Shown here piece after piece: positions 1-11,139 of a DNA stretch of 51,312 bases. How positions within the stretch are numbered: the first letter of the stretch is position 1; every line of letters starts with the position of its first letter. The stretch is taken from contig NZ_FPAF01000022.1 of assembly GCF_900116295.1 (NCBI RefSeq), positions 1-51,312 of the forward strand, read 5' to 3'. The DNA is from Bacillus sp. 103mf. GTDB taxonomy: Bacteria > Bacillota > Bacilli > Bacillales > Bacillaceae_G. The notes beneath the pieces were generated by a model, which ran no database searches, was not told where the DNA came from, and saw only the letters and a program-made list of their open reading frames with translations. Made by a program: the position numbers and the translations under genes.

Positions 1-202
<202 letters not shown>

Positions 203-250
203 GTGTTTGTCTAGCATCATAAATAAAAATTGACGTTTCACGTTGTTTGT

Positions 251-273
251 TTCGTTCAGTTTTCAAAGAACTC
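251..273 (-). promoter_or_regulatory. rRNA leader boxA-like antitermination/processing segment
   Basis: The complement reads GTTCTTTGAAAACTGAACG between the promoters and the 16S start. This motif recurs in Bacillus rRNA leaders and spacers, where it resembles boxA and helps form the processing stalk. The role is inferred from family knowledge; only the motif and its position are seen. Confidence 0.6.
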
Positions 274-298
274 ATCTGCCGCTCAAAGCGACTTTATC

Positions 299-327
299 AA
301 TATAACATTTTGTTATTTCTCTGTCAA
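299..327 (-). promoter_or_regulatory. rrn promoter, proximal (sigma-A)
   Basis: On the minus strand TTGACA (327-322), a 17-bp spacer and TATATT (304-299) form a near-consensus sigma-A promoter about 95 bp upstream of the 16S 5' end. It is the downstream member of a tandem pair, typical of Bacillus rrn operons. Confidence 0.85.
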
Positions 328-383
328 CAACTTTTTTCATTTCCAAGTTGTTAACCTCGTTGCCGTTCGTGACAACGAATATA

Positions 384-412
384 AATATACCAGTTCATAA
401 ATTAAAATGCAA
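384..412 (-). promoter_or_regulatory. rrn promoter, distal (sigma-A)
   Basis: TTGCAT (412-407), a 17-bp spacer and TATATT (389-384) on the minus strand lie about 85 bp upstream of the proximal rrn promoter and just after the lysS terminator. The same spacing in tandem supports a real rRNA promoter pair. Confidence 0.75.
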
Positions 413-459
413 TAGCTTTTTTATAATTTTTTTCACCTTATAAAATAATATAAAAAGAA

Positions 460-483
460 AAGCTTTGGAGAAAACTCCAAAGC

Positions 484-485
<2 letters not shown>
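460..485 (-). terminator. lysS terminator, overlapping the stop codon
   Basis: A perfect 11-bp stem (460-470 with 475-485) and 4-nt loop are followed on the minus strand by a T-rich tract. The proximal arm includes the last two bases of the lysS stop codon, so the hairpin starts inside the reading frame. It separates lysS from the rrn promoters. Confidence 0.85.
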
Positions 486-2004
<1,519 letters not shown>

Positions 2005-2056
2005 CTATTAAAATTTACAATATATACAGTATATCATTTTCTATCCAACTAGAAAA

Positions 2057-2080
2057 ACTGCCAGCAACGGGCTGGCAGTT
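2057..2080 (-). terminator. dusB/folate operon terminator
   Basis: Ten-base arms AACTGCCAGC and GCTGGCAGTT around a short loop are followed on the minus strand by TTTTTCT. It lies about 70 bp past the dusB stop and closes the pab-fol-dusB operon before lysS. Confidence 0.85.
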
Positions 2081-2148
2081 CTTCTTTCTTAGACGTAATT
2101 ATAGGTAGTAAAAATGGGAATGTCAAACACTCCTTCTATCACTTACTA

Positions 2149-3147
2149 TTATCCGACTTGAATAGATTTTTGTTTCGCTTCTACTTCTTCTACGAACGCC
2201 ATCAATAAAGAAGCAAGATCCGCACGTGTATTACAACCATTAATTTCATTGCGCACTCTCGCATTACCGCGAACACCTTTTAAGTACCAAGCCGCATGTT
2301 TGCGCATTTCTCGAACTGCGATGTCTTCATTTTTCAAATCAATAAGACGATCTAAATGCAACATACATACGTCAATTTTTTCGCGTACAGATGGCTCCGG
2401 CATTAATTCACCAGTCTCTAAATATTTTACTGTACGATAAATCATCCATGGATTACCAAGTGCTGCACGCCCAATCATTACACCATCTACACCAATTTCA
2501 TCTAACATGCGCTTAGCATCTTGCGGCGTTTCTACATCACCATTTCCGATAACAGGAATGTTGACAGCCTGTTTTACTTGCTTAATAATATTCCAGTCCG
2601 CTTTCCCTTCATACATTTGAACACGAGTACGACCATGAACCGCAACAGCCTGACCACCCGCACGTTCAACTGCCTGAGCGTTTTCAATCGCAAAGATGTG
2701 ATCTTCATCCCAGCCAATACGCATTTTTACTGTTACCGGCTTCTCAACTGCATCTACTACCGCCGCTACCATTTCGTATACTTTATTCGGATCAAGTAAC
2801 CACTTTGCACCCGCATCACATTTTGTGATTTTCGGCACTGGACAGCCCATATTAATATCGATAATATCCGCTGTTGTATTTTTATCTACATATTTTGCCG
2901 CTTCTACAAGTGTTTCTTTTTCCCCGCCAAAAATTTGCAGACTTAACGGCTTTTCTCTCTCATCAATATATAACATATCTAACGTTTTTTGATTGTTAAA
3001 CAAAATCGCCTTATCACTTACCATTTCCGCACATACTAATCCCGCACCAAATTCTTTCACCGTTAAACGAAATGCAGAGTTACATACTCCTGCCATTGGC
3101 GCTAGCACAACCGGATTTTTCATTTCAATGTTTGCAATCTTTAACAC
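2149..3147 (-). CDS. dusB: tRNA-dihydrouridine synthase
   Basis: FMN enzyme that reduces uridines in the tRNA D-loop, with NADPH as reductant. At 332 aa it matches B. subtilis DusB (YacF). A TIM barrel opens with VVLAPMAGVCNSAFR; INMGCPVPK carries the catalytic Cys and HGRTR is in the FMN/RNA site. The start codon is GTG at 3147, with GGGAGGC 6-7 bases upstream. It is the last gene of the folate operon, 24 bp after yazB. The link to folate synthesis is one of gene order, not pathway. Confidence 0.95.
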   Translation of the reverse strand: MLKIANIEMKNPVVLAPMAGVCNSAFRLTVKEFGAGLVCAEMVSDKAILFNNQKTLDMLYIDEREKPLSLQIFGGEKETLVEAAKYVDKNTTADIIDINMGCPVPKITKCDAGAKWLLDPNKVYEMVAAVVDAVEKPVTVKMRIGWDEDHIFAIENAQAVERAGGQAVAVHGRTRVQMYEGKADWNIIKQVKQAVNIPVIGNGDVETPQDAKRMLDEIGVDGVMIGRAALGNPWMIYRTVKYLETGELMPEPSVREKIDVCMLHLDRLIDLKNEDIAVREMRKHAAWYLKGVRGNARVRNEINGCNTRADLASLLMAFVEEVEAKQKSIQVG

Positions 3148-3170
3148 TCGATTGCCTCCCTTCGGTGTTC

Positions 3171-3374
3171 CTACTTCGGCATTAATTCTTCTATTGAAAC
3201 TTTTAACGTTTTTGCAACCTCTACAACAAAATCCCGAGACGGAACTCGATTTCCCCTCTCAACTTCACCTAAAACAGATACAGATACCCCTAATTCTTTC
3301 GCGAATCCCTCTTGTGTATAGCCTTTTAATTTACGAAAAGCGCGAATGCGTCTTCCCCATTTCTCTGCTTCCAT
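3171..3374 (-). CDS. yazB: Small XRE-family helix-turn-helix protein YazB
   Basis: A 67-aa protein made almost wholly of one Cro/C1-type HTH domain; the segment YTQEGFAKELGVSVSVLGEV is the HTH core. Target and function are not known to me. It matches the position and size of B. subtilis yazB in the folate operon. The ATG at 3374 has GAGGGAG 8 bases upstream and lies 49 nt inside the end of folK in another frame, so translation is probably coupled. An operon regulator is conceivable, but the sequence does not show it. Confidence 0.85.
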   Translation of the reverse strand: MEAEKWGRRIRAFRKLKGYTQEGFAKELGVSVSVLGEVERGNRVPSRDFVVEVAKTLKVSIEELMPK

Positions 3375-3841
3375 ACCGTTACTCCCTCTCGCCTTTTCAT
3401 TTCTTCTACTTGTGAACGTGAAATGTTTCGGTTAATTTCTTGATTAATCTCCATCAACGGAACGATAACAAAAGCTCTTTCAAACATCCGCGGATGCGGA
3501 ACAATAAGATTCTCTGCTTCAATATTTTCGTGATTATAGAACAAAATGTCAAGGTCAATGGTACGAGGTCCCCATTTGATTTCCCTTTTTCTTCCCAACT
3601 CATTCTCCACTTTTTGTGTCACCATCAATAATTCTTGAGGCAATAAATTGGTAGAAATTTTTATAACTAAATTTAAAAAACGATCTTGTTCTGTAAACCC
3701 AACCGGATCCGTTTCATAAACAGATGATACATCCTCAATTTCAATAGCTGGATGCGCACCCAACAGCTCTATCGCTTGTGATAAATACATATAGCGCTCA
3801 TCCATATTCGAACCTAAAGCAATATAAACTACATTATTCAT
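3326..3841 (-). CDS. folK: HPPK: 6-hydroxymethyl-dihydropterin pyrophosphokinase
   Basis: Transfers pyrophosphate from ATP to 6-hydroxymethyl-7,8-dihydropterin, making the substrate of dihydropteroate synthase. At 171 aa it is close to the usual length. It opens with YIALGSNM and has the signature GPRTIDLDILFY followed by VPHPRMFERAFV. Its ATG overlaps the folB stop as ATGA, and its 3' end overlaps yazB by 49 nt. It sits between folB and yazB in the continuous PABA/folate operon. Confidence 0.97.
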   Translation of the reverse strand: MNNVVYIALGSNMDERYMYLSQAIELLGAHPAIEIEDVSSVYETDPVGFTEQDRFLNLVIKISTNLLPQELLMVTQKVENELGRKREIKWGPRTIDLDILFYNHENIEAENLIVPHPRMFERAFVIVPLMEINQEINRNISRSQVEEMKRREGVTVWKQRNGEDAFALFVN

Positions 3842-4200
3842 GAACGCCCTCTCTCAATCTCAACCGCCACCGCACGGTAATGTCCCGGAATTGGCGGATC
3901 TGGTTTAATAACTTTTACAATACAATTCATAATACAATCGTAACGTTCTAATATATCCGCTGCAATATTTTCTGCAATACTTTCTACAAGCTGATACGTT
4001 TTCTCTTCTACAACACATCTACATAACTCATATAACTCTCCGTAATTCACGGAATGCTCTAAGTTATCACTCATTCCCGCTCGCTTTAAATCTAGCTCTA
4101 CCGTTAGATCCACTTTAAATCGCTGCCCCAGCTTATTTTCTTCAGGAAATACACCATGATAACCGTAAAACTCCATATCATGAACAAAAATTTTATCCAA
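3838..4200 (-). CDS. folB: Dihydroneopterin aldolase
   Basis: Converts 7,8-dihydroneopterin to 6-hydroxymethyl-dihydropterin and glycolaldehyde. At 120 aa it has the family hallmarks FYGYHGVFPEENKLGQRF near the N-terminus and VKVIKPDPPIPGHY near the end. The start is TTG at 4200: it aligns with B. subtilis MDKVYV and has GAGGGGGT 7 bases upstream, whereas no nearby ATG has a ribosome site. It is 5 bp past folP and overlaps folK by 4 nt. Confidence 0.96.
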   Translation of the reverse strand: MDKIFVHDMEFYGYHGVFPEENKLGQRFKVDLTVELDLKRAGMSDNLEHSVNYGELYELCRCVVEEKTYQLVESIAENIAADILERYDCIMNCIVKVIKPDPPIPGHYRAVAVEIERGRS

Positions 4201-4205
4201 ACTAT

Positions 4206-5012
4206 TTACCCCCTCAACATAGCGTCCATCATCTTCGCCATGCGGGACATCTCTTTCACATCATGAACGCGTACAATTTCACAACCTTTTTGAATACCAA
4301 GACAAACCGTTGCACCAGTTCCTTCTAAGCGTTCTTCTACTGGTAAATCTAAAGCATGACCAATAAATGATTTTCGAGAGGTTCCAAGAAGAAGTGGATA
4401 TCCCAATACTTTCAACTGCTCTAGATTTCGCATTACTTCTAAATTTTGCTCAAATGTTTTTGCAAATCCTATACCTGGATCTAAAATAATATTCTCATCA
4501 CGTACACCTGCACGTTTCGCAATTGTAATACTTTCATACAGGTCAGCAATCATATCGGCCATCAAATTTCGATAATTTGTATTATCACGGTTATGCATCA
4601 AAATAATTGGTACATTGTAATGAGCGGCTACCTTTGCAATTTCCGGTTCTGCTTTCGCTCCCCAAACATCGTTAATAATACATGCTCCTGCTTCAATAGC
4701 TTGTTTTGCAACCTCCGCTTTGTATGTATCAATAGATATAGGAACATCTACTGCTTGCGATACAGCTCGAACCATCGGTAAAACACGTTGTAATTCTTCT
4801 TCTTCTGATACTTTAGCAAAACCAGGACGCGTAGACTCTCCGCCAATATCAATAATATGCGCACCGTTCATCACCATCTCTTTTGCATGGCGGACAGCCG
4901 CTTCCGCTTCATTATAATTACCACCATCAGAAAAAGAGTCAGGTGTAACATTCAAAATCCCCATAATGAATGTCTTTTCATTTAAATTCAATGCATATTC
5001 ACCGCACTGCAT
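4206..5012 (-). CDS. folP: Dihydropteroate synthase
   Basis: Condenses p-aminobenzoate with dihydropterin pyrophosphate; it is the sulfonamide target. TIM barrel with GILNVTPDSFSDGG, HIIDIGGESTRPG, and LGTSRKSFIG near the end. I chose the ATG at 5012 (268 aa) because AAAGGAGA lies 8 bases upstream and the protein then begins MQCGEYALN, like homologues. The ATG at 5039 (277 aa), overlapping the pabC stop with GGAG 5 bases away, is possible. The reading frame stays open up to 5192, but that extension lies inside pabC and is not family-like. Confidence 0.96.
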   Translation of the reverse strand: MQCGEYALNLNEKTFIMGILNVTPDSFSDGGNYNEAEAAVRHAKEMVMNGAHIIDIGGESTRPGFAKVSEEEELQRVLPMVRAVSQAVDVPISIDTYKAEVAKQAIEAGACIINDVWGAKAEPEIAKVAAHYNVPIILMHNRDNTNYRNLMADMIADLYESITIAKRAGVRDENIILDPGIGFAKTFEQNLEVMRNLEQLKVLGYPLLLGTSRKSFIGHALDLPVEERLEGTGATVCLGIQKGCEIVRVHDVKEMSRMAKMMDAMLRG

Positions 5013-5028
5013 ATTAGACATCTCCTTT

Positions 5029-5886
5029 TCACAATTCATTTCTGCTCCAAAGCTTTTCACGATACGTTTCATATACACGCAAAAGCTTAGTTGTAACCAA
5101 TCCTTCTTTACCCGGGAAATGCACTTCTCCAATGCACCAAATCGGGACAATTTCCTGAATAGAATTCGTAACAAATACTTCATCAGCTGCAAGTAACTCT
5201 TCCTGTAAGAACAATCCCTCTCTTACCTTGACCCCCAATGTTTCAGCAGCTGCTAATATAAAAGCACGGGTAATCCCATTTAAAATCCCCGTTTGTAGTG
5301 ACGGTGTATACAATATGTCATTTTTCACAAAAAAAAGGTTCGAAACAATTCCTTCCGCAACATACCCTTCTTTTGTAAGAAAAATCCCTTCTTTCGAAGT
5401 TGTATTCCCAATCTCACGTTTCCCCAAAATATTATTTAAATAATGATGTGACTTTAAACGAAACTCCCCTTCTGGTGTATTGCGTGTTTGTCTTAAAATG
5501 ACTCCTTCTTTTTCTACTACATCACTAGGAGCCGATAAAGGTTTTATAAAAACAATAACAGAAGGCTCTTCATACATATCTGTCTGCAAGCCAATCTCTC
5601 CGCTACCTGCAGAAACGTTAAAACGAACATACGCATTTTGCAAATGATTTCTTACCATTAACTCTTTTAAAATACTTTTTACATCTTCTTTTGTCATTTT
5701 CCACACAATATGTAATGACGAAAGAGCGGTCATAAGCCGCTCATAATGATCATCTAATAAGAAAGGGTGCTCGTTGTAAATACGGAACGTTTCAAATACA
5801 CCAAGACCATATAAATATCCATGATCATAAGGAGAAATTTTAGCTTCACTCGCCTCTACAAATGAACCGTTCACATAAATTAACAT
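5029..5886 (-). CDS. pabC: Aminodeoxychorismate lyase
   Basis: PLP enzyme that splits 4-amino-4-deoxychorismate into p-aminobenzoate and pyruvate. At 285 aa it is a class IV aminotransferase fold: [12 protein letters not shown] start, [14 protein letters not shown], and a likely PLP lysine in [25 protein letters not shown] follows near the end. The ATG at 5886 overlaps the pabA stop region and has CGGAGTA upstream. It completes the PABA branch with pabA and pabB just upstream. Confidence 0.95.
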   Translation of the reverse strand: MLIYVNGSFVEASEAKISPYDHGYLYGLGVFETFRIYNEHPFLLDDHYERLMTALSSLHIVWKMTKEDVKSILKELMVRNHLQNAYVRFNVSAGSGEIGLQTDMYEEPSVIVFIKPLSAPSDVVEKEGVILRQTRNTPEGEFRLKSHHYLNNILGKREIGNTTSKEGIFLTKEGYVAEGIVSNLFFVKNDILYTPSLQTGILNGITRAFILAAAETLGVKVREGLFLQEELLAADEVFVTNSIQEIVPIWCIGEVHFPGKEGLVTTKLLRVYETYREKLWSRNEL

Positions 5887-6467
5887 ACAGAAGTACTCCG
5901 GTTGTAATGACGGATGAAGTTTTGCAGCAATTCCTTACCATGGGAAGTCATAATAGATTCTGGATGGAATTGTACACCTTCAATTGGTAATGTTTTATGA
6001 CGAAGCGCCATAATCTCTCCTTCCTCTGTCCAAGATGTTACTTCAAAACACTCTGGTAATGTTTCTTTTTTTACAATTAAAGAATGGTAACGCGTCGCCG
6101 TAAATGGACTTGGAATATCAGCAAAGATTGTTTTCTCATCATGATGCATTAAGGACGTTTTCCCGTGCATCAAACGCTCCGCACGAACAACATCCCCTCC
6201 AAATACTTGAGCAATAGATTGATGCCCTAAACAAACACCAAAAATCGGGATTTTCCCTGCAAAATGACGAATCACATCCATACTAATACCTGCTTCATTC
6301 GGACTACACGGTCCAGGAGAAATCATTAAGAAATCAGGCTGCATTTGTTCAATATCTTCAATTGTAATTTCATCGTTACGTTTGACGATAAGTTCTTGTC
6401 CTAGCTCTCCGAGAAATTGCACTAAATTAAACGTAAAGGAATCATAATTATCAATCATTAATATCAT
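5880..6467 (-). CDS. pabA: Glutamine amidotransferase subunit (PabA/TrpG type)
   Basis: Releases ammonia from glutamine for PabB, and in B. subtilis also serves anthranilate synthase. At 195 aa it is a class I amidotransferase: [25 protein letters not shown] with the nucleophilic Cys, and QFHPESIMT with the catalytic His and Glu. The frame can start at a GTG (6476) overlapping the pabB stop, but ATG at 6467 matches B. subtilis [11 protein letters not shown] and has AGGTGA 5 bases upstream. Whether it also serves tryptophan synthesis depends on a trpG elsewhere. Confidence 0.95.
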   Translation of the reverse strand: MILMIDNYDSFTFNLVQFLGELGQELIVKRNDEITIEDIEQMQPDFLMISPGPCSPNEAGISMDVIRHFAGKIPIFGVCLGHQSIAQVFGGDVVRAERLMHGKTSLMHHDEKTIFADIPSPFTATRYHSLIVKKETLPECFEVTSWTEEGEIMALRHKTLPIEGVQFHPESIMTSHGKELLQNFIRHYNRSTSVC

Positions 6468-6472
6468 TTCTC

Positions 6473-7870
6473 TCACCTAACCGTTTCTTCGCTACTTTCT
6501 TTCGCACGCCATAATGCTATTGCCTTCTTTAACGACTCTTTATACTCATTTTCCGGATTAGAATCAATAACAATTCCTGCTCCTGCCTGTACATACGCTT
6601 GTCCATCTTTCGCAAGCAACGTACGAATGACAATATTTAATTCCATATCTCCCGAATAACCAATCCAACCGATTGAACCTGTATAAATACCACGGCGAAC
6701 TGGTTCTAGCTCTTCAATAATTTCCATCGTCCGAATTTTCGGCGCTCCGGTAATCGTCCCACCCGGAAATACAGCCTTCACACCATCAAAAGCATCTTTC
6801 CCTTGCTGCAATTCCCCGCGTACATTCGAAACAATGTGCATAACGTGGGAATATTTTTCAATTACCATAAATTCGTCCACTTCTACTGTTCCATACTCAC
6901 AAACACGTCCTAAGTCATTTCTCTCTAAATCAACAAGCATAACATGTTCTGCACGCTCTTTTTCATTTTCAATTAACTCTTTTGCAAGCCTTTGGTCTTC
7001 TTGTTCATCTTTCCCGCGAGAGCGTGTACCTGCAATTGGACGTGTACTTACTTCATTACCTTGCTTTTTAATTAATAACTCTGGTGAGGCACTTACAATT
7101 TGAAAATCTCCAAGTTCTAAATAACCCATGTATGGAGAAGGATTAATTTCACGAAGCTTCGTATAAACTTCCAGCGGATGCGTTTGCAATGTTTTTTCTT
7201 GTCTTGTAGACAAGTTGACTTGAAATACATCTCCTGCGCTAATATAATCCTGAATTCGCTCAACCGCTTCAACAAACCCTGTTTCTGTAAAGGAAACTGC
7301 TTCTTTATTTGTTTCAGGTCTAATAAACTTCATTGTCACTTCCGGCACATCTTGTAACCAAAGCTCTTTTAATTCATTTAAATGCCGCTTCGCTTGCTTC
7401 TCATCATTTGTATAATGCGTAATAATCCATAACATTTGTTCTTTCTGATCATAAACAAATACATCATCAAACAATAAGAAAAATATATCTGGTACATTTA
7501 CATCATCTTCTGCAAGAGAAGGTATTTTCTCAATGTAGCGGATACAATCATAACTGAAATAACCAATTGCGCCACCTTGAAACGGCGGATACGCATCATT
7601 ATGTTCTGTTTTCCATTGTTCCATATACTGTTGCATTAGGTGCAATGGATTCCCCTTTTCTATTGTATCCTCTCCATTTTCCCATATATGTAGTGTTTCA
7701 TCTTTCCCACGAACAATCGCTACAGGATCAAGTCCAACAATACTATAACGTCCCCCGCGACCACTTTCTAAAATGATATGATGAGGCTTGTTTTGCGAAA
7801 GGAACTTATATTGTTTAAAAAAGCCCAACTGATACGGAACTGAAATAGCTAAAGATTTTCGTCGCTGCAT
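6473..7870 (-). CDS. pabB: Aminodeoxychorismate synthase component I
   Basis: Aminates chorismate to 4-amino-4-deoxychorismate, using ammonia from PabA. At 465 aa it is a chorismate-binding enzyme with core motifs [23 protein letters not shown] and [11 protein letters not shown]. The lysine of the PIKGT motif is Ala here (PIAGT). Bacillus PabB proteins commonly carry this change, which in the family distinguishes ADC synthases that lack the covalent Lys. The ATG at 7870 has GAGGTG 5 bases upstream. It is the first gene of the PABA/folate operon; a bcr1-like relic lies in its leader. Confidence 0.95.
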   Translation of the reverse strand: MQRRKSLAISVPYQLGFFKQYKFLSQNKPHHIILESGRGGRYSIVGLDPVAIVRGKDETLHIWENGEDTIEKGNPLHLMQQYMEQWKTEHNDAYPPFQGGAIGYFSYDCIRYIEKIPSLAEDDVNVPDIFFLLFDDVFVYDQKEQMLWIITHYTNDEKQAKRHLNELKELWLQDVPEVTMKFIRPETNKEAVSFTETGFVEAVERIQDYISAGDVFQVNLSTRQEKTLQTHPLEVYTKLREINPSPYMGYLELGDFQIVSASPELLIKKQGNEVSTRPIAGTRSRGKDEQEDQRLAKELIENEKERAEHVMLVDLERNDLGRVCEYGTVEVDEFMVIEKYSHVMHIVSNVRGELQQGKDAFDGVKAVFPGGTITGAPKIRTMEIIEELEPVRRGIYTGSIGWIGYSGDMELNIVIRTLLAKDGQAYVQAGAGIVIDSNPENEYKESLKKAIALWRAKESSEETVR

Positions 7871-7917
7871 ATAAACACCTCGTCTTATTTTATCCTGTTC
7901 TAACGATCGGTTAAAAA

Positions 7918-7975
7918 TATTGAACCGTCCGCAGAGACCCGATTTAGTTCAACTAACACTTATTTTACATGAAGT
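7918..7975 (-). repeat. Degenerate bcr1 relic upstream of pabB
   Basis: The segment AACCGTCCGCAGAGACCCGA followed by TTTAGTTCAACTAAC parallels the bcr1 segment ACTGCCCGTAAAAGCCCGAT then TGGTTCAACTAAC found at 15531-15563. Neither the terminal TTTAT pair nor the hairpin survives. The call rests on about 45 nt of imperfect similarity. Confidence 0.4.
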
Positions 7976-8019
7976 TTTCTAGTCGTTCACTCTTTTCTTA
8001 TTTCCAAGCGAAAAAAGAA

Positions 8020-8047
8020 AAAGCATCCCTTTCTGGAGGAATGCTTT
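8020..8047 (-). terminator. cysK terminator
   Basis: AAAGCAT (8020-8026) pairs with ATGCTTT (8041-8047), with further CC/GG pairs around a bulge. On the minus strand it is followed by a T-rich run (TTTTTCTTTTTT). It lies just after the cysK stop. Confidence 0.7.
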
Positions 8048-8061
8048 CCATATATTAAAAC

Positions 8062-8985
8062 TTATGATTCAAACTGATAAAGTGGTGTACTTAAATAACG
8101 CTCACCATTACTCGGAATTATGACAAGTACTTTCTTGCCTTTTCCAAGTTTTTTTGCAACTTCTGTCGCTGCATAAATAGCTGCTCCAGATGAAATACCA
8201 ACTAAAATTCCTTCTTCGCGCGCTACTTTTCTTGCATATTCAAATGCTTGTTCTGCTTTTACTTGAATAACTTCATCATATACATCTGTATCTAACGTTC
8301 CAGGAACAAATCCAGCACCGATACCTTGAATTTTATGAGGACCCGGTTTGCCGCCTGATAATACCGGTGAATCAGAAGGCTCTACGGCATATATTTTGAT
8401 ATCTTTATACTTCTCTTTTAATACTTCACCGGCACCCGTAATTGTTCCACCTGTACCAACACCTGAAATGAATGCATCTAATTGATCACCCATCTGCTCA
8501 ACAATTTCCGGACCTGTAGTTAAACGATGAATTTCTGGATTTGCGTCATTTTGGAACTGTTGAGGCATAAAGTATCCATGTTCTTTCGATAACTCTGTTG
8601 CCTTACGAATTGCCCCGCCCATTCCTTCTGATCCTGGCGTCAACACTAATTCCGCTCCATAAGCACGCAATAAATTACGACGTTCAATACTCATCGTTTC
8701 CGGCATAACCAAAATTGCTTTATACCCTTTGGCCGCCGCAACCATCGCTAAACCAATTCCTGTGTTTCCACTTGTCGGCTCAATAATCGTATCGCCTTCT
8801 TTTAATAATCCTTGTTTCTCAGCAACTTCAATCATCGCTAAAGCAATACGGTCTTTTACACTGCTTCCAGGGTTCATGAACTCTAATTTCAAATAAATAT
8901 CTGCACTACCCTCTTCTGCAATGCGGTTTAATTTAACAATCGGCGTTTTTCCGATTAATTCTGAAATTGATTGTGCCACTCGCAT
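8062..8985 (-). CDS. cysK: Cysteine synthase A (O-acetylserine sulfhydrylase)
   Basis: PLP enzyme making cysteine from O-acetylserine and sulfide; in Bacillus it also works with the regulator CymR. At 307 aa it has the PLP lysine in NPGSSVKDR, the substrate loop PTSGNTGIG and the phosphate loop GTGGTITG. Start ATG at 8985 ([17 protein letters not shown]) matches B. subtilis and has AGGAGTGA upstream; the TTG at 9006 adds seven non-family residues. A candidate promoter (TTGACA at 9058-9053, 17 bp, CAAAAT) overlaps the hslO terminator but is weak. Confidence 0.97.
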   Translation of the reverse strand: MRVAQSISELIGKTPIVKLNRIAEEGSADIYLKLEFMNPGSSVKDRIALAMIEVAEKQGLLKEGDTIIEPTSGNTGIGLAMVAAAKGYKAILVMPETMSIERRNLLRAYGAELVLTPGSEGMGGAIRKATELSKEHGYFMPQQFQNDANPEIHRLTTGPEIVEQMGDQLDAFISGVGTGGTITGAGEVLKEKYKDIKIYAVEPSDSPVLSGGKPGPHKIQGIGAGFVPGTLDTDVYDEVIQVKAEQAFEYARKVAREEGILVGISSGAAIYAATEVAKKLGKGKKVLVIIPSNGERYLSTPLYQFES

Positions 8986-9043
8986 CTCCGTCACTCCTAA
9001 CACCAAGTATTTTCATTGGATTTATGTACATTTTGTCAAAAAG

Positions 9044-9093
9044 AAGGTTATTTGTCAATCTATTTAGATGATTCAAAATAGACAAATAACCTT
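9044..9093 (-). terminator. coaX-hslO terminator
   Basis: Perfect 13-base arms AAGGTTATTTGTC (9044-9056) and GACAAATAACCTT (9081-9093), with an inner CTATTT/AAATAG pairing in the loop, form a long hairpin flanked by T-rich runs just past the hslO stop. It separates coaX-hslO from cysK. Confidence 0.85.
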
Positions 9094-9101
9094 TTTCTTC
9101 C

Positions 9102-9983
9102 TTACAAACTTTCTATTAATTTTGTTATATCTTCTTTAGAAAAGTTATATCGTTCATTACAAAAATGACAATGTACTTCTGTCTCTTCTTCTTCATCACG
9201 CACTTGCGTTAATTCAGTTTTTCCTAAGCTTATTAATACGCCTTCAATACGCTCACGAGAACATGTACAATTAAATTGTACATCCATTGTCTCTAAAATT
9301 TTCACATTTTCCTTTCCTAACAACTCATATAGTAGCCCTTCAGGAGTTAGACCTTGTTCAATAAGCTTAGAAACAGGCGGGATTTTTTGCAGGCGCTCTT
9401 CAAGAACCGAAATTGTCTCTTCTTGTGCATCAGGCATGATTTGCAAAACAAATCCACCTGCAGCTAAAATACTATCATCACCATTAACAAGAACTCCAAC
9501 ACCAACAGAAGAAGGCGTTTGCTCAGAAACGGCAAAATAATACGTGAAATCTTCTCCTAACTCGCCTGAAACAAGTGGAACTTGACCAATAAATGGCTCA
9601 CGCATACCAATATCTTTAATAATTGTTAAAAATCCTTCCGTCCCTACAGCTTCATATACGCGCAGTTTCCCTTGCTCCGTCGCTTCAAAATCAACATGCG
9701 GATTCGTTACATAACCACGTACATCCCCATTCGCATGTGCATCTACTAAAATTGGACCAAGAGGACCATTACCCTCTACCTTAATTGTAAGCTTCTGATC
9801 CCCCTTAAGCATTGCACCCATCATTGTACCCGCTGTTAAAGAACGACCCAGTGCCGCAGAAGCAGTTCTCCACGTATCATGACGTCTTTGCGCTTCGCTC
9901 ACCGTATTTGTTGTGTGTACACTATAAGCACGAACTTCTCCGTTAAACGCTAGCGCCTTTACTAAATAATCTTTCATTTTCAT
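9102..9983 (-). CDS. hslO: Redox-regulated chaperone Hsp33
   Basis: Holdase activated by oxidative unfolding. At 293 aa it has the N-terminal substrate-binding domain ([30 protein letters not shown]) and a C-terminal zinc switch with four cysteines: CTC at about residue 237 and CHFC near residue 271. ATG at 9983 directly follows the coaX TAA, with AAGGTGA inside the coaX end, so the two are translationally coupled. B. subtilis has yacD, a PrsA-like foldase gene, between hslO and cysK; it is absent here. Confidence 0.96.
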   Translation of the reverse strand: MKMKDYLVKALAFNGEVRAYSVHTTNTVSEAQRRHDTWRTASAALGRSLTAGTMMGAMLKGDQKLTIKVEGNGPLGPILVDAHANGDVRGYVTNPHVDFEATEQGKLRVYEAVGTEGFLTIIKDIGMREPFIGQVPLVSGELGEDFTYYFAVSEQTPSSVGVGVLVNGDDSILAAGGFVLQIMPDAQEETISVLEERLQKIPPVSKLIEQGLTPEGLLYELLGKENVKILETMDVQFNCTCSRERIEGVLISLGKTELTQVRDEEEETEVHCHFCNERYNFSKEDITKLIESL

Positions 9984-10772
9984 TTATTCACCTTTCTCAT
10001 GTTGTAGATTGGCATTACGCTCATATAACATATATAGACCTTTAAGCGTCAAAAATGGATCGACAATATCGATAACGTTCGATTCCTCTGCAATTAATTT
10101 TGCTAATCCACCTGTTGCAATAACAGTTGGTTCTTGTTTAGCTTCTTCTTTCATTCGCTTTACAATACCTTCTACTTGTCCAACATAGCCATATAAAATA
10201 CCCGCTTGCATTGCACTTACTGTATTCTTTCCAATGATACTACTTGGTCTTGTAATTTCAATACGCGGAAGTTTCGCTGCTCTACTATATAATGCTTCTG
10301 CAGAAATCATAATACCAGGTGTAATCACTCCACCCATATAATGCTTATTCTCATTAATATAACAATATGTAGTTGCCGTCCCAAAGTCGACAATAATAAG
10401 AGGACTTCCATATAACTGAATACCAGCTACCGCATTTACAATACGATCAGCCCCCACTTCACGCGGATTCTCATACTTAATATTTAAACCTGTTTTAATT
10501 CCAGGTCCAACTACAAGAGGTTTAATTTTAAAATACTTCTCACACATACGCTCTAAAGCAAACATAATAGGCGGTACAACTGAAGAAATAATAATTCCTT
10601 TTATATCATGAAAAGTAATTCCTTCATGTTCAAGTAATTGTTTTACGAGCATCCCATATTCATCTTCTGTTTTATGACGATCTGTTTCCATACGCCAATG
10701 CTGAAGAAGTTTACCATTTTCAAACACACCAAGTACTGCATTTGTATTACCTACATCCAATACGAAAATCAT
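9984..10772 (-). CDS. coaX: Type III pantothenate kinase
   Basis: Phosphorylates pantothenate in the first step of coenzyme A synthesis. At 262 aa, ASKHA-fold: [17 protein letters not shown] carries the phosphate-binding Asp, [11 protein letters not shown] and VDFGTATTY are the later motifs, and IATGGLAKL is near the end. Start ATG at 10772 has GGTGAG upstream; the open frame to a TTG at 10811 adds 13 non-family residues. It lies between a bcr1 insertion and hslO. Confidence 0.97.
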   Translation of the reverse strand: MIFVLDVGNTNAVLGVFENGKLLQHWRMETDRHKTEDEYGMLVKQLLEHEGITFHDIKGIIISSVVPPIMFALERMCEKYFKIKPLVVGPGIKTGLNIKYENPREVGADRIVNAVAGIQLYGSPLIIVDFGTATTYCYINENKHYMGGVITPGIMISAEALYSRAAKLPRIEITRPSSIIGKNTVSAMQAGILYGYVGQVEGIVKRMKEEAKQEPTVIATGGLAKLIAEESNVIDIVDPFLTLKGLYMLYERNANLQHEKGE

Positions 10773-10822
10773 ATTCTCACCACTTATCTTATTTAATATA
10801 TATTTGCACAATATGTACAGAA

Positions 10823-10980
10823 TTTATCCCGCTATTCGCGGGCAGTAAATACTCCAACCTCAAAATTCAGCAAAAGCAAAGAAGTTAGGAGGGAGATAAA
10901 CTGCCCGTAAAAGCCCGATTGGTTCAACTAATAATCAGTGGGGGATGAAGAACCCCCCACTGATTAAAGTTTCACTTTAT
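10823..10980 (-). repeat. bcr1 repeat element, copy 1
   Basis: A 158-bp element bounded by TTTAT at 10823-10827 and 10976-10980, in the ftsH-coaX gap. It has hairpin A (10932-10944 with 10954-10966) and an outer stem from GGGCAGT (near 10840) and ACTGCCC (near 10893). The CTCC and GGAG near the stem pair in place of the CCCAC/GTGGG of copy 2. bcr1 is an established B. cereus-group repeat of about 155 bp that I recall being flanked by TTTAT; its function is unknown. Confidence 0.8.
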
Positions 10981-11005
10981 CCCGCTACTAAAAGCTTCAC
11001 TTTGT
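10976..11005 (-). repeat. Tandem bcr1 remnant sharing the TTTAT of copy 1
   Basis: Directly after the right-hand TTTAT of copy 1 comes CCCGCTACTAAA, like the CCCGCTATT left end, and then AGCTTCACTTTGT, like the GTTTCACTTTAT right end. This reads as a second bcr1 reduced to its two tips and joined at the shared TTTAT. The rest of this 358-bp gap shows no gene. Confidence 0.5.
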
Positions 11006-11115
11006 AATCTCATCATACCATATTTATACACCTGTTCAGCTTGCCTATCCTCATCATTTTACAAAAATCCATTTCCTTTTTTCAATGTTTAAGCCCAGCT
11101 ATACCGCAAAGAAAA

Positions 11116-11139
11116 AAGGAGCGACAATTGTCACTCCTT
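11116..11139 (-). terminator. ftsH terminator, overlapping the stop codon
   Basis: AAGGAG (11116-11121) pairs with CTCCTT (11134-11139), with GACAATTGTC inside extending the stem, and six T follow on the minus strand. The ftsH stop codon (11131-11133) lies inside the hairpin. Confidence 0.8.

Noticed and set aside
5040-5192. N-terminal extension of folP into pabC
   Set aside because: It overlaps the conserved end of pabC, and homologues start near MQCGEYALN.
9007-9058. cysK promoter
   Set aside because: Two TTGACA strings occur, but their -10 candidates are poor and one lies inside the hslO terminator stem; left as a note in the cysK entry.
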